Assembly (NCBI GenBank): GCA_011799875.1
Contig: CM022301.1
Span: forward strand, 15,439,927-15,503,926
Direction: 5' to 3'
Length of the DNA: 64,000 bases
DNA from: Thinopyrum elongatum
Taxonomy: Eukaryota > Streptophyta > Magnoliopsida > Poales > Poaceae
Within the stretch, counting starts at the first letter, position 1, and each line of letters begins with the position of its first letter. The notes under the pieces are model-generated. The model had not been told where the DNA came from and searched no databases. It saw only the letters and a list, made by a program, of their open reading frames with translations. Of the stretch, positions 32,765-43,132 are shown in pieces. Position numbers and translations under genes: made by a program.

Positions 32765-35700
32765 ATGTTCGCTGCTGAATCTCTAGGTTCTCATCAACTT
32801 AACTCATTTGCAGCGTTCCTTGAAGAAAAATTGCACACCTCATCAGAAAATTCGATTGTTCAAAACCCTCAAGTGAAGAAAATGGCTGATGGTAAAAGAC
32901 CTCAGAAGGGAGGAAAGAGGCCAGAAACAAATACTGCTTTTGAGATCCCTGATGACATCTATGATGAATATTGTACTCCTGATGAAGCAACTCATGGCAA
33001 GGAGAACAAAAATCAGCGCAAAGTGCGCATTCAGAAGATTGAGAGGAGATGGGCAAGAGAATGGAGGGAATATCGCTATGTCACTCCCAAGTACATGAAG
33101 AAATTTGCTGTTAACCCTCCATGTCCAAGACCTCCATTGGCTCCTGGCCAAGAAGCTGATCCCACTAGCATCAGAAGAGGTGAGGAATTTCCTCAGGAGT
33201 GGGCTAAGCGTCAAGCCAAGCTGGCCAAAGTGGCTAAAGTGGCAGTAAAGAAATTCAATGAAGATTCTGTTGCTGCCGCCGCTGAGGCCTCTGCTATCAA
33301 GCCTAAGAAGGCTATGCTGAAGAAATCAGCTGTTAAGACAAGTTCCTCAGCTGCAATGCCCTCACGGCCTATTCCTCAAGCAAATTCCTCAAAAGCAGCT
33401 CCAACTCCCTCGGTTGCAAAATCCTTAGCTGCTCCTGCAAAGTCCTCAGCACGTGTGCATCTTGCCACATGCCAAAGGACTACTGGAATCTCAATTGCTT
33501 CAGGAGTCTCTGCAAGTTCTTCAGCTCCACCTCAGTCTTCAACAACTCCGACCTTGCTGAAGAAAAAGGCCACTGCTGGACGAGGCACAAGGCCAAGTCC
33601 TCACAAGAAGCAAGTCGCCTTTCAGGTTCCATCAAGCGAAGACGAAGCTGATGATGAAGAATTAGCTGAGCTCATCAGAGATCGACAACAAAGGGCCCCT
33701 AGAGCCAAAGGCAGTGCTGTGCCCCTCATGCTGGATCCAAGGAAGATCCTTGATTTTATTGATCTAATGCACAAGAACCCTAACACACCTTTGCCTGAAT
33801 TAAACCTCACTCCTGGTCAAAGTCACATGTTGACGGCCTTCATAAATGAAGAAAAATGGAAATTTGAAAAGGCCAGGCAGGTGAAGAAGGCTCAGTACAA
33901 GAAGGAGCGTTTTCTGAAGAACAATGTTGTGAAAATGTCTCCTGAAGAACTTGTGACTATGCAGGCTGAGATCAAAGCACTCAGTGATGAATTTCATGCA
34001 TTCCATGCAGATTGGCTAGGTGCCAAAGTCAGATTCGTCAGAATGGCAAAAGGATTTACTCCAAGTGTTGCAGCTTCATCGCAACCCAAATTTCCTCAGA
34101 CTGGAACATCTGTTCAGTCTGCTGAAGAAAATGAAAGCGCCAGTGCTGATGAAGAAATTCCAGTCTCTGAAGAAAATGCCAGGGCAACCTCCAATATTGC
34201 GCCTGAAGAGCAATCCAGGCCAGTTGAAGCATCTGCTACTGTGCCTGAGGAATCTGAACAAGCCAGGGCAACTGCATCAGTTGTGCCTGAAGAAACTCAA
34301 CCAATTTCCTCTGCTCCTCCTGCACCGATGACAAGCATCAACCTTCCTTCTGCATCAGAAGCGAAGAAAACCAAGGCTGCGGAGCAAGCAGCTGTGAAGA
34401 AAAGGAAAGCATCTGCATCTTCAGAGTCTTCAGCTCCCAAGAAATTGAAGACTTTGACGAGTTCATCTGAAAACCCAATTGATGCTATTCCAATATCAAG
34501 CATGCCATCAAAGGAGATCATTCCCTTTGGTGAGGAATATGAAATTCCAAGTAAATCTGATGAAGAAATTCCTTCTGCTGCTTCGACAGAGCAGATGGAT
34601 GAAGAAATTGAAGTGGATACTTTCCCTTCAACCCCACTGGTATCATCGCCCATGCCTCAGTTCACAGCTGAAGAGGCAGGCGTCGAAGGAACTGAAGAAG
34701 ATGAGGATGTGGATATTGGGTCTACAACACCTATTCTGAATGATGACTTTTGGGAAAGTCATCACCCCAATTCACCTCTGACAATCCCTCTACATCATGT
34801 TCCTCAGTCTCCTATGCAAACTGAAGAAATTCATACGGGCTCTGATGAACGTCAAGCTTCACTTCACTCTATACCTGAAGAAGTTCCGGTCACTAGCGCT
34901 GATGTACATATGTCTGAAGAAATGAAGGCCAAGGCTGCTGCTGAAATTCCTCAGCCAGTGGCTCCAGTGGCTACACCTCAAGAGGCTGTAAATTCTTCAA
35001 CTGTTAATCTTCAGCCCAAGCCACAGAACCCTCACTCCAAGAAGCAGAAGTTTAATGCTGAGGATTTCTTCAACGAGCACATATTCTTAACTGACTACAA
35101 TCCCTATGACTCTGCTCGTCTTCGTCGCAAGCGTTTCTGGACTGCAAGCCAGATGAACTTCTACTCCTCATTGTTGGTTGATAAGGATACGATCTTTGAA
35201 CATGAGCAAATTCCTCATGTAGATATGGAATCGCTGCCCTGCTTCACACCAGTCCTCAGTGTTCTTCATGACGCTGGGTTACTCAAGTTCTGCACCGACA
35301 TCTACGATTGGAATGAAGAACTCATTCTTCAATTCTTCGCCATGCTGCACATTACTGGAAATGTTGATGATGTCAATTCATGGGTATTGGACTGGATGAC
35401 CGATAATACTCATTTCAAAGCACCGGCCTCTGAATTGCTTCATGCCGTCCCAGTCAGTCCTCCCACTGAAGGTGCTAGGCTTCTCTATGTTGAACCTGAA
35501 CTGTCTGATCATCTGATGCAAGTGCTGATGAAGCCTTTGAAGCCAGGCCAAGCTCCAAGGACCAAATTCCTCGTCAAGGAATTGCTCTATGTGCCAAGGA
35601 CAGTCTATCGCATATTGACCAAAACCCTCAGTCCAATCAAGGGCCACAACTCTGATGATGAAGAAGTTGTTGGCATTATGAAGAATCTGCTGTTCAATAT

Positions 35701-36343
35701 CATTCACGGTATTCCTATCAACTACCACGATTTCTTCATGAGGACTTTGGCCAATGCTGCACTGTCACCTTTTGAGTTGAAGCCTTATGCTCCCTGGATC
35801 ATGAGATTCATCAGATCAAGGTCTTCAATTCATTACATTGCTGACTTTCAAAATCATCTCAGCTATTTGCCCCCTATTGAAGTCCTCAAACGGACTATTT
35901 CCTCAGCTGACGAGAAGGGCAAAGCTGCTGTTATTGATGAAGGTACTCGTCCATTGGATGGACAGTTTCGCAAAGCTACTTCCTATTCCACCAATGATGA
36001 CTCTGCAACTCAAGATTCTACAGCCAAAGCTTCAGAACATCATCCTCAAGCCACAGCTCCGCGTGTGATGACTGATCGTGAACTTCTCCTTAGTCTTCAT
36101 CAGAAAGTTGATCGAAATCACAAGTGGGTCAAGCGTCAGTTTGGTGCAATTCTTCAAAACATGACAGTCACTCAAAATACTGTGAAGAAGATTCACTACT
36201 ACTTGCATGAAGTCTTTGACCGCACTTGGGCGATTCTGTCTAATCTTCATAGTGCTGAAGAACTCAAGGAGATGGGCTTCCAACAGGACTTTGACTGGTC
36301 CCAGCCACCTTCGAAGAAATTCAAGAAAGTCAAAGTTCCTTAG
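32765..36343 (+). CDS. Large extra ORF downstream of pol (Sirevirus env-position ORF), unknown function
   Basis: The frame is open from 32462, but the first ATG after the predicted acceptor is 32765, giving 1192 residues. N-terminal basic part includes KRPQKGGKRPETN and RRWAREWREYRYV. The middle (about residues 180-750) is low-complexity Ala/Ser/Pro/Glu/Lys-rich. A compact conserved-looking domain covers about 762-1042 (NAEDFFNEHIFLTDYNPYDS; SWVLDWMTDNTHF). A possible coiled coil and a basic C-terminus (SKKFKKVKVP) follow. I see no signal peptide or membrane segment, so env is only a positional label. Sense orientation and place match the extra ORF of Sireviruses. It is the only large intact frame in this element; its function is unknown. 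Confidence 0.75.
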   Translation: MFAAESLGSHQLNSFAAFLEEKLHTSSENSIVQNPQVKKMADGKRPQKGGKRPETNTAFEIPDDIYDEYCTPDEATHGKENKNQRKVRIQKIERRWAREWREYRYVTPKYMKKFAVNPPCPRPPLAPGQEADPTSIRRGEEFPQEWAKRQAKLAKVAKVAVKKFNEDSVAAAAEASAIKPKKAMLKKSAVKTSSSAAMPSRPIPQANSSKAAPTPSVAKSLAAPAKSSARVHLATCQRTTGISIASGVSASSSAPPQSSTTPTLLKKKATAGRGTRPSPHKKQVAFQVPSSEDEADDEELAELIRDRQQRAPRAKGSAVPLMLDPRKILDFIDLMHKNPNTPLPELNLTPGQSHMLTAFINEEKWKFEKARQVKKAQYKKERFLKNNVVKMSPEELVTMQAEIKALSDEFHAFHADWLGAKVRFVRMAKGFTPSVAASSQPKFPQTGTSVQSAEENESASADEEIPVSEENARATSNIAPEEQSRPVEASATVPEESEQARATASVVPEETQPISSAPPAPMTSINLPSASEAKKTKAAEQAAVKKRKASASSESSAPKKLKTLTSSSENPIDAIPISSMPSKEIIPFGEEYEIPSKSDEEIPSAASTEQMDEEIEVDTFPSTPLVSSPMPQFTAEEAGVEGTEEDEDVDIGSTTPILNDDFWESHHPNSPLTIPLHHVPQSPMQTEEIHTGSDERQASLHSIPEEVPVTSADVHMSEEMKAKAAAEIPQPVAPVATPQEAVNSSTVNLQPKPQNPHSKKQKFNAEDFFNEHIFLTDYNPYDSARLRRKRFWTASQMNFYSSLLVDKDTIFEHEQIPHVDMESLPCFTPVLSVLHDAGLLKFCTDIYDWNEELILQFFAMLHITGNVDDVNSWVLDWMTDNTHFKAPASELLHAVPVSPPTEGARLLYVEPELSDHLMQVLMKPLKPGQAPRTKFLVKELLYVPRTVYRILTKTLSPIKGHNSDDEEVVGIMKNLLFNIIHGIPINYHDFFMRTLANAALSPFELKPYAPWIMRFIRSRSSIHYIADFQNHLSYLPPIEVLKRTISSADEKGKAAVIDEGTRPLDGQFRKATSYSTNDDSATQDSTAKASEHHPQATAPRVMTDRELLLSLHQKVDRNHKWVKRQFGAILQNMTVTQNTVKKIHYYLHEVFDRTWAILSNLHSAEELKEMGFQQDFDWSQPPSKKFKKVKVP

Positions 36344-36526
36344 CTTGTTGCCAGTTCATATTCTTCATCGCGCGAGACGGATGAAGCTGAAGACTTGAAC
36401 GACACTGCGGCAGGCCCTACCTCAACAGTCGACCCCAACAATGCTGGTGCTCCTCCATCGACATGATGATGATATTCTTCAGGGGCGTTAGTCCTCATTT
36501 TTCGTCCCTTTTGGTCATTCGATGAC

Positions 36527-36996
36527 AAAGGGGGAGAAATTTGAGTTTAGTCTTCAAGCGGGTCTTATATATGGGCTATATTTCTGTTAAGTTTCAACTC
36601 TTGCTCTTCTGAGGTGTTTGCTCTGATGAGTTGTAAACTTAAGTCCTATGGTGGTCTGATACTTTTGAACTGCTTTCTGCATGCTTATTTCCTCAAGTAC
36701 CTTAATGCACGCATGCTGAATTCCGTCAGACACCATATTTCATCATGCATTTCAAATTCTTCATATCATATGATAAATGCGTGTATGAATTTCAAGATAT
36801 AGGAGGAGATCTCCATGATATTACTCAACAATGTGCATTTGCTATTTCAAAGCAAATTCTTCAAATATGCACATCTTCAGGGGGAGTTCATCTATATCTT
36901 GCAATCAAATTCCTCAATATTAGTATTTACACTTCATATGTTTATCCCCGTTGAAAACTTAACCTATATTGTCATCAATCACCAAAAAGGGGGAGA
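36527..36996 (+). other. Multiple polypurine tracts of element 2
   Basis: AAAGGGGGAGA at 36527-36537 after GATGAC, CAGGGGGAG at 36878-36886, and the final AAAAAGGGGGAGA at 36984-36996 next to the LTR. Multiplied purine tracts are a known Sirevirus trait. No gene lies in 36344-36997. Confidence 0.75.
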
Positions 36997-36997
36997 T

Positions 36998-38526
36998 TGT
37001 AAGTGCATCTAGTGCCCCTTAGTGATTTTGGTGTATTGAAGACTTATAGGTTAAGGGTCTAATGTGTTTGTGAGTGTACACAGGTCTATAAGTCTATGAG
37101 GAGTTTGTTATTTATGATGAATGTCGACCCCTAAAAATGAATGTCTTCAACTGAAGACTTTGGTTTTCTTGAAGACTTTGAAAGTGAAGAAATTGGTGTG
37201 ACCCTGAAGACTTGATATTCATGCGAGGATTATGAAGCGTGAAGACTTTTGTTTTCGTAGTTTCATTTTCTTCTTCTTGAGTCATAGGAAACACCGTACT
37301 GTTAAAGGGGGTCGAGGTAAAACTAAGGAAAATTTTCCAAGTGATGCTCAACTCAAAATCCTACACCTACCCAATCCTTTCGAGTGAAGCCATTGGAAAT
37401 CTCATACAGTTTAGTCAAGTTCTTCAGTGACAGAGACGAAGTTCTTCTGTTCTCTGAGGAATTTGTTCTGACTGAGGAGTTAGGAATTCGCCAGTGCGGA
37501 TTGCCTACAAGTGAGGAACATGATAGCCCTGAGGAATTTGATACTCAAATTTCCGACCGTTGCTGTGCTACGCGCCAGCTGTCCAAATATCCTACCCACC
37601 TAACGGTCATATCATTGAAGGGCATTTATGTCTTATCATGTCGGGCTGCTCCCTAGGCTATAAATAGCCGCCCCCTACAACCACTAGCTGGTTGGCTGCT
37701 CCAAGAAATAGATTGACACTTGTCATTTAGAGCATCCCATCCTCCGAGGACTTTGAGCGAAAATCATCAAGTGAGGAAAAACCCAAAAACCCAAACACCT
37801 ACAAACCCAAAGTGCTTGAGCATCACTGAAGAGATTGTTCCTGTGTGGAACCGATGCTTGTTACCTTTGAGGACTGTGCATCCTCCAGACGGTTAGGCGT
37901 CATGGTCTAGAGCTTCCAAGAGGAAATTGTGGATTGCCGAGTGACCGAGTATGTGAAGGTTTGGAAGTCACCTGAAGACTTACCACGAGTGGTTGGGCGA
38001 GGTCTGTGTGACCTTAGCTCAAGGAGAATACGGTGAGGACTAGGTGTCCTGGACTGTGTGTTCAGGACTGGGTGTCTGGGACTGTGTGTCCTCAGGTTTA
38101 AATACCTAGCCGGTCCAACCAGATGTACATTTGTCACAACAGTTGGAAATGGTCTACCAAATCAGTGTCTTCACCGAGCTACTGGTTCTATTTCCTCAAC
38201 CCTTTCATTTCCTCACATACTTGCTATGTATTTGATCATTACTGTTTGAAGACTTTGTCTGAAGACTTTCTCAATTTCCTCAGTTCAAATTCTTCAGTCA
38301 GTTTGTCTTCAGCCTGCTTATCCTGTGTTTACGCTACTCGTACTCTGTGCTTGTTTTCATTTCATCATGATGACTGTGCTACTGCTCTGTTATGCTTGCA
38401 TCTGAGTACTCATTCCGCTGCTAAGTAGTTCGTCGCTTAGGAATTTCCTCACCTTGAAATTCCTCAGTGACGAATTTGTAAAAATCGCCTATTCACCCCC
38501 CCTCAAGTCGATATAACGCACTTTCA
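36998..38526 (+). repeat. 3' LTR of Copia element 2
   Basis: TGTAAGTG to CTTTCA; TATA box at 37659-37667. Differs from the 5' LTR by scattered substitutions and a short insertion of AAAACCC-type repeat near 37785. Confidence 0.94.
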
Positions 38527-39174
38527 TAGACGGTGGATGAACAGGACCCTGTTTCGACCATAGGCGCTCCAACACAAGTCCGTTTCCTCCATTTTGCGGT
38601 ACGCTACACCCCTCCCAATCATCAGGACCCCGTTTCGACTGTAGGCACTCAAACACAAGTCCGTTTACTCCGTTTTGCGGTATGCCAGACCCTTCCCAAT
38701 GAACAGGACCCCGTTTCGACCGTACGCGGTCGAACAGAAGGCCCGTTTCCTCCATTCTGTGATACGCCAGACCTCGTTTCGGCTGTTCCGTCCAAGCCAT
38801 TGGATCTCGATGAACATGACGTATTCCGTTGCCTCCCGATGAACACGACGCATTCCGTTGCCTCCCGATGAACACGACGTAGTTTCTCCATTCTGACCCA
38901 GCCGGTTGGCTTCCGATGAACAGGACGTCGTTGCTGCCGTCCGTTGCCTCTCCATGTACATGAGCCCTAGCCGTATGTTTGCGCGAATACGCGTTCGAGA
39001 CCACGCCCGGATGTACGTACGTGGCCGTATTTTTTGGCATCTGGCTGTACGTACATGTACACGGTTTTGACTGGACTGCCTGAACTGCTACCGCTCCTTA
39101 CTCGGCCACGGTTCATCATGGCAGACAGACCGATCGACCGGTATGTACACAGACAACGCTATGTACGCTTCGAC

Positions 39175-39400
39175 CATGTGGGTCCCAGCTGTTAGGGAGG
39201 GCAAGGAGGCACTTCCTTGCGTGCGAATATATAGCTGGCGGGTCCCAGCGGTCAGGAGCGGAATCATATATTTATTGCCCGTAATAAGGAGGCACTTCCT
39301 TACGTGCAAAGATGTTGTTGGTGGGTCCCAGCTGTCAGGGGCAGGCATAAAGAGGCACTTCCTTCCTTGCGAAGATATACGTGGTGGGTCCTAGCTTTCA
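39175..39400 (+). repeat. GGGTCCCAGC repeat, three to four copies
   Basis: Units of about 60-80 bp with GTGGGTCCCAGCTGTCAGG and GAGGCACTTCCTT. Imperfect, inside the CACTA right part. Confidence 0.75.
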
Positions 39401-40004
39401 GGGGGAGGAAAAATTTTATTTTCGCGGAATAAGGAGGCGGTTGCATGCGTGCGTCCATGGACCTGGTGCGTCCCCACTGTCAGCCTCTTCACGTACAGTA
39501 CTCTTTCGATGACTCTCGTTTGTTGACCACATTGACCACGTCGCGCCGAGTGCACCAAGGCGGTGGACGATGGCTAGGCCCCAGACGGCAATGAGCCGGT
39601 GATGGGAAGACGCGGCAGTAGAGTCGCAGACGGAGAGGTGTACGAGGGTTAACTGGTTTTGGTGCGGCGTGGTTCTGCAGTCGGCGGAGAATAACAGGAG
39701 GTGTGGAGGGGTGGAGGGATGGCTTGGCTGGCGGTGGGGTAGCGCTTCGCAGCGAAGCATGCTAAGCAGAGCTGCTAGCAGCCGGAGGCGGGAGCAGTTG
39801 GTCCCGGCGGCGCTGGAGGAAGAAGACGAGAGATTGAAGATGAATGTCGGCCGTTGGATTTACATCCAACGGCTATCGATGTCAGAATCATTTGTTGACT
39901 AAGTTGACAACGCCTTGCGTTGGCTTCGACCTATTGGCCCACATTTCAGCCTCCAAAAATGTCACACATATTCAACCCATTTTTTCAGAATTTACAGTCC
40001 ATTC

Positions 40005-40215
40005 GCTGTGCTGGGTGAACAAATAATGTAGCGTTCATGGGGCCCATTTATTTTTTCTAAAAAACTACAGCCCATTTGCACTTTCTAGAAATACACGAAT
40101 TTGCTGGCCTAGGTGAACAAATAATGTAGCGTCCATGCGGCCCATTTATTTTTTACTAAAAAATTACAGCCCATTTGCACTTTCTCGAAATACACGATTT
40201 TGCTGGGCTGGTTCT
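40005..40215 (+). repeat. About 107-bp tandem duplication
   Basis: Two copies of a unit with GTGAACAAATAATGTAGCG, CCCATTTATTTTTT and ACAGCCCATTTGCACTTTCT. The rest of 40216-40950 is AT-rich without a gene. Confidence 0.8.
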
Positions 40216-40989
40216 AATTATAATGTTGGGTTGGGCGCAGCAATGTTATCAAAAAATAAACAGGGGCTGAGCATTTTGTTAAAAATATATTTAAATAATA
40301 AGTTCTTTATTTACATTGGTCCTTAAATCTTACGAAGCTTTTGTACACAATCACCTATATTTTCATTGACCTTAAGTAAAAAAACCAGGATTTTATTGTT
40401 AAACATTTATTTTTATAAGTTCATAATACATGGGATATTTTTTTCTTACATATGTAAGTATCTGTTAAATATATGATGATAATAACAATAATACATAATA
40501 ACATATAAAATAATATAAATATATATAATATAGTTAGAAGGGAAACATAATTTGGACCTGGCGTTCCTATTCTTATATAGAAAAATAGAACAGACCTCTG
40601 CGTTTTCTTCAAAAAAATACATAAGTTGGGCTGCGGATGTTTAAGAACAAATAAAACCTAGGATGGGAGGGCCATAGGCCAGTCGATACATGACGTCCCT
40701 CAAACAAATACAAACCGGCATGTCGTGGGCTGCACATGTTAAAAATGAAAGCCTAGACTTGGCAGCCCACAACCCAGCTGATACTTATTGGCCCACTGAT
40801 AATAAATGATACATGCCAGCTCCCCGATGACTTCGTTGTAAATTTATCTCCTTTAGTAACTACGTTGACAAACCCGTGGCCCCCAACGTATTTTTTTCAA
40901 TGAGGCACTTGCTTGCGTACGTCCATGGACCTGGTAGGGCCATAGATGTGATACAGTAGTGGTAGATGTTGTGCCTAATTTCTAGCGAA

Positions 40990-41090
40990 AGTACTGGAGT
41001 AGCCCAGTGGCCAAGTTTCACTCCCCAACCGCTGCTCCGTCCGGGTTCGATTCCACCTGATGCAGTGAAAATATCCACAAATTTTTGCCT
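40990..41090 (+). mobile_element. SINE-like sequence with pol III promoter boxes
   Basis: A-box-like TAGCCCAGTGG at 41000-41010 and B box GGTTCGATTCC at 41044-41054, about 33 bp apart, the internal promoter layout of tRNA-derived SINEs. No tRNA cloverleaf was found, and ends and target duplication were not located, so only the promoter region is marked. 41091-41496 holds no gene that I can see. Confidence 0.5.
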
Positions 41091-41496
41091 CTGCCTCTGA
41101 AATGTGGGTGCCCATTGTCATCTACGCACACCACCTCCAACACACTCAATGTTGTGTGGGCATTTTGAAAATAGCATATCTTTTTTGACTGTGCATCATA
41201 TGAAGATGTGCTATGCATGAATGTTGATCAGCATCATGTTAACTGGCTGGTAGTTCCATTTTTGACCATGAATAAAACTTCCAACATGATGTTATCCCTG
41301 CTTGAAAAGGGCGTGTTAATATAAATGCTCTGCCTCGGAAACTTGCAGTTTCTTATCTGAAACTGAAACTTGCAGTTTCTTCTCTGAGAATCACATTGTC
41401 TGCACTTTTATACAAAACTATATTTTTTAAAGTGCTAAAAATATATCTCTAGAATTCATAAAATACTTCATATGCTCAATACAGCAAATCTGAAAT

Positions 41497-41874
41497 TCAA
41501 AAGACATTCATATCTGAAAGTACTCTCAAATCTGAAACACAAAACACAATCTGCAAATACTGGACAACCCTAAGCTCCTCCTCAATCTCGGGTGGATGCT
41601 CCATCTTGGATCGATACTCCCACCACCGCAGCCTCACGATCAGATCCGGTGAATCTGTCTGCTCCATGGCCCAGAGGAGCAGCTCTATGTACTCCCGTGC
41701 AACTCCCTCCCGGTGTATCGCCTCCTTTTCGCTCTTTTCCAGATATTTGGCCATCGCTTTCGCCATTGCTGCTAATTGCTCCGGGTTGTCAAACCAAGAC
41801 TATATCTCCAACATCCTAGCTAGCTTCACAGGGTCGCCGCCTGCGAGCCACACATATCGGTTGTACTCCTCCAT
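41497..41874 (-). pseudogene. Small ORF A of a divergent homologous pair
   Basis: From the minus-strand ATG at 41874 the frame reads MEEYNRYVWLAGGD, meets a TAG at 41800-41802, and continues in frame as SWFDNPEQ and LLLWAMEQTDSPDLIVRL, ending at 41497. It matches the plus-strand ORF at 42755-43132 over most of its length (LLWAMEQTDSP, WW.YRSK.EHP). The ATG is preceded by a 66-bp-period minisatellite. The family is unknown to me. The in-frame stop suggests the copy is dead, or that the first part is a short peptide. Confidence 0.55.
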
Positions 41875-41924
41875 CGATCTACTTCTCCGTAGCACCTTCA
41901 CTCGCCGGCGGTGGTTTTTGAAAG

Positions 41925-42140
41925 GAAGAGGGGAGGAGCAACGCTGGTTTTGGATTAGAACGGGAGAGGAGCGGCGGTGGTTTTGAAATGGAAGAGGAGA
42001 GGAGCGGCGCTGGTTTTGGATTGGAACAGGAGAGGAGCGGCGGTGGTTTTGAAATGGAAGACGAGAGGAGCGGCGCTGGGTTTGGATTGGAACACGAGAG
42101 GAGCGGCGGTGGTTTAAGAGGAGAGGAGCGGCGCTGGTCT
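41925..42140 (-). repeat. 66-bp minisatellite (two 33-bp halves) before ORF A
   Basis: GCGGCGGTGG starts at 41971, 42037 and 42103, a 66-bp period, with an alternate half-unit GCGGCGCTGG between. On the minus strand it keeps an open frame (RRSSPLPFQNH / RRSSPVPIQNQ alternation). Confidence 0.88.
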
Positions 42141-42355
42141 TGGAAGTATTTTTTTGTTTTGCGTATTTTGGGTCAAAGTTTGACCACGTACTGTATTTGA
42201 CAAGCAAAATGTGAATGCATGTCATCAAAAATTGTATCGTTTGGTTCGTATCTGAATGTACTTTCAAATTATATTATTTTTGCAATGTATAACATATATT
42301 TTATTTGTGAAAATCATGGTCAAATATGACCTAGAATACAAGGGAGACTAGTTAA
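42141..42355. mobile_element. MITE-like inverted-repeat sequence
   Basis: GCGTATTTTGGGTCAAAGTT at the left pairs loosely with GGTCAAATATGACC and AATACAAGGG at the right, around an AT-rich centre with GCATGTCATCAAAAATTG. It resembles the better-preserved element at 60677-60890. Confidence 0.5.
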
Positions 42356-42446
42356 TGTGGGATCGCTTTCTTAATTGAAGGGTAAATTGATTTTGATTTT
42401 GATCCAGTCACAGCGCGCCGGCCCTCTCGTCCAATCCTAAATCGCT

Positions 42447-42720
42447 GCCGCACGCTCCTCTCCCTCTTCTCCATTGCAAAACCACCCCCTCTCCTCTCCA
42501 TCATCTCCATTCCAAAACCATCGTCTCGCCTCTCCCTCTTCTCCATTGCAAAACCACCCCCTCTCCTCTCCATCATCTCCATTCCAAAACCACCGTCTCG
42601 CCTCTCCCTCTTCTCCAATGCAAAACAACCCCCTCTCCTCTCCATCTTCTCCATTGCAAAACCATCATCTTGCCTCTCCGTCTTCTCCATTGCAAGACCA
42701 CCATCTCACCTCCCATCTTC
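42447..42720 (+). repeat. 72-bp minisatellite (two 36-bp halves) before ORF B
   Basis: The same phase point recurs at 42481, 42553 and 42625. Half-units alternate CCATTCCAAAACCA and CCATTGCAAAACCA. It lies just upstream of the ATG at 42755 and mirrors the minisatellite before ORF A. Confidence 0.9.
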
Positions 42721-42754
42721 CAAAGCTAGCACCGGACCTCTCAGAAGGACATCT

Positions 42755-43132
42755 ATGGAGAGGATGCAGCAGCGAATCGGGCAGATCACCGGCAGTGACC
42801 AGGCGAAGTTAGCCAGGTTGAAGGAGATCCTTACTTGGTTTGACAACGAGTGGGAGATTTCAAGGACGGTGAGGGCCATGTGGCAATGTATGCGAAAGAG
42901 CGAGACGGCGGCGATGAGGGCGGCGATGTACTCCCCGGCGGCAGTCACGCCTCAGTCCTTCAAGTTCATCGAGTATCTCCTCTGGGCGATGGAGCAGACA
43001 GATTCACCCAACACGAAAGTCAGGGGGAGGTGGTGGGCATACAGGTCGAAGATCGAGCATCCAAAGGATAACGAATCGATCGAGTATGGTGTGACGTTCG
43101 TGAGGGTGCAGTGCCAGCTGGAGCCACAGTAG
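42755..43132 (+). CDS. Small ORF B of a divergent homologous pair
   Basis: 125 codons, intact. MERMQQRIGQITGSD, then DQAKLARLKEILTWFDN, a helical middle and IEYLLWAMEQTDSPNTKV, ending in VQCQLEPQ. It aligns with ORF A on the opposite strand. The protein looks small, soluble and helical. No family recognised and no membrane segment. The gap 43133-43600 shows nothing else. Confidence 0.5.
   Translation: MERMQQRIGQITGSDQAKLARLKEILTWFDNEWEISRTVRAMWQCMRKSETAAMRAAMYSPAAVTPQSFKFIEYLLWAMEQTDSPNTKVRGRWWAYRSKIEHPKDNESIEYGVTFVRVQCQLEPQ

Larger units (their letters stand above)
23924..38526 (+). mobile_element. Sirevirus-like Copia retrotransposon 2 (14.6 kb)
   Basis: Perfect 5-bp duplication TAGAC at 23919-23923 and 38527-38531. 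LTRs are 1520 and 1529 bp and start TGTAAGTGCATC. Primer site TTGGTATCAGAGC follows the 5' LTR; a polypurine tract AAAAAGGGGGAGA precedes the 3' LTR, with earlier copies upstream. Order is gag, protease, integrase, RT, RNase H, so Copia. A gag extension with coiled coil, multiple purine tracts and a long extra ORF after pol are Sirevirus (SIRE/Maximus lineage) hallmarks. Manual comparison of the LTRs gives about 25-30 substitutions in 1.5 kb, so insertion is fairly recent. Inserted in the CACTA element. Confidence 0.93.
38532..40950 (+). mobile_element. CACTA-type transposon, right part
   Basis: Resumes the GATGAACAG repeats cut at 23923. It continues with GTTTCGACCGTA, then GGGTCCCAGC-type and GCCCATTTATTTTT-type repeats. 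GTCCATGGACCTGGT recurs at about 39455 and 40921, suggesting that the element reaches about 40.95 kb. The right terminus was not fixed: a GTAGTG near 40972 is the only candidate and lacks a matching 3-bp duplication. No transposase frame. Confidence 0.6.

Noticed and set aside
38533..38871. 112-codon plus-strand ORF at the CACTA junction
   Set aside because: Translation of tandem repeats; no similarity to transposase.
38489..39040. 183-codon minus-strand ORF
   Set aside because: It runs through GATGAACAG and CCGTTTC repeats of the CACTA element and across the LTR junction; its composition is repeat-driven.
40964..40976. Right CACTA terminus at GTAGTG
   Set aside because: Only six bases match the left end and the 3-bp flanks (TCG versus GTA) do not agree.
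41000..41070. A tRNA gene
   Set aside because: Only A and B boxes fit; no acceptor stem or cloverleaf could be drawn.
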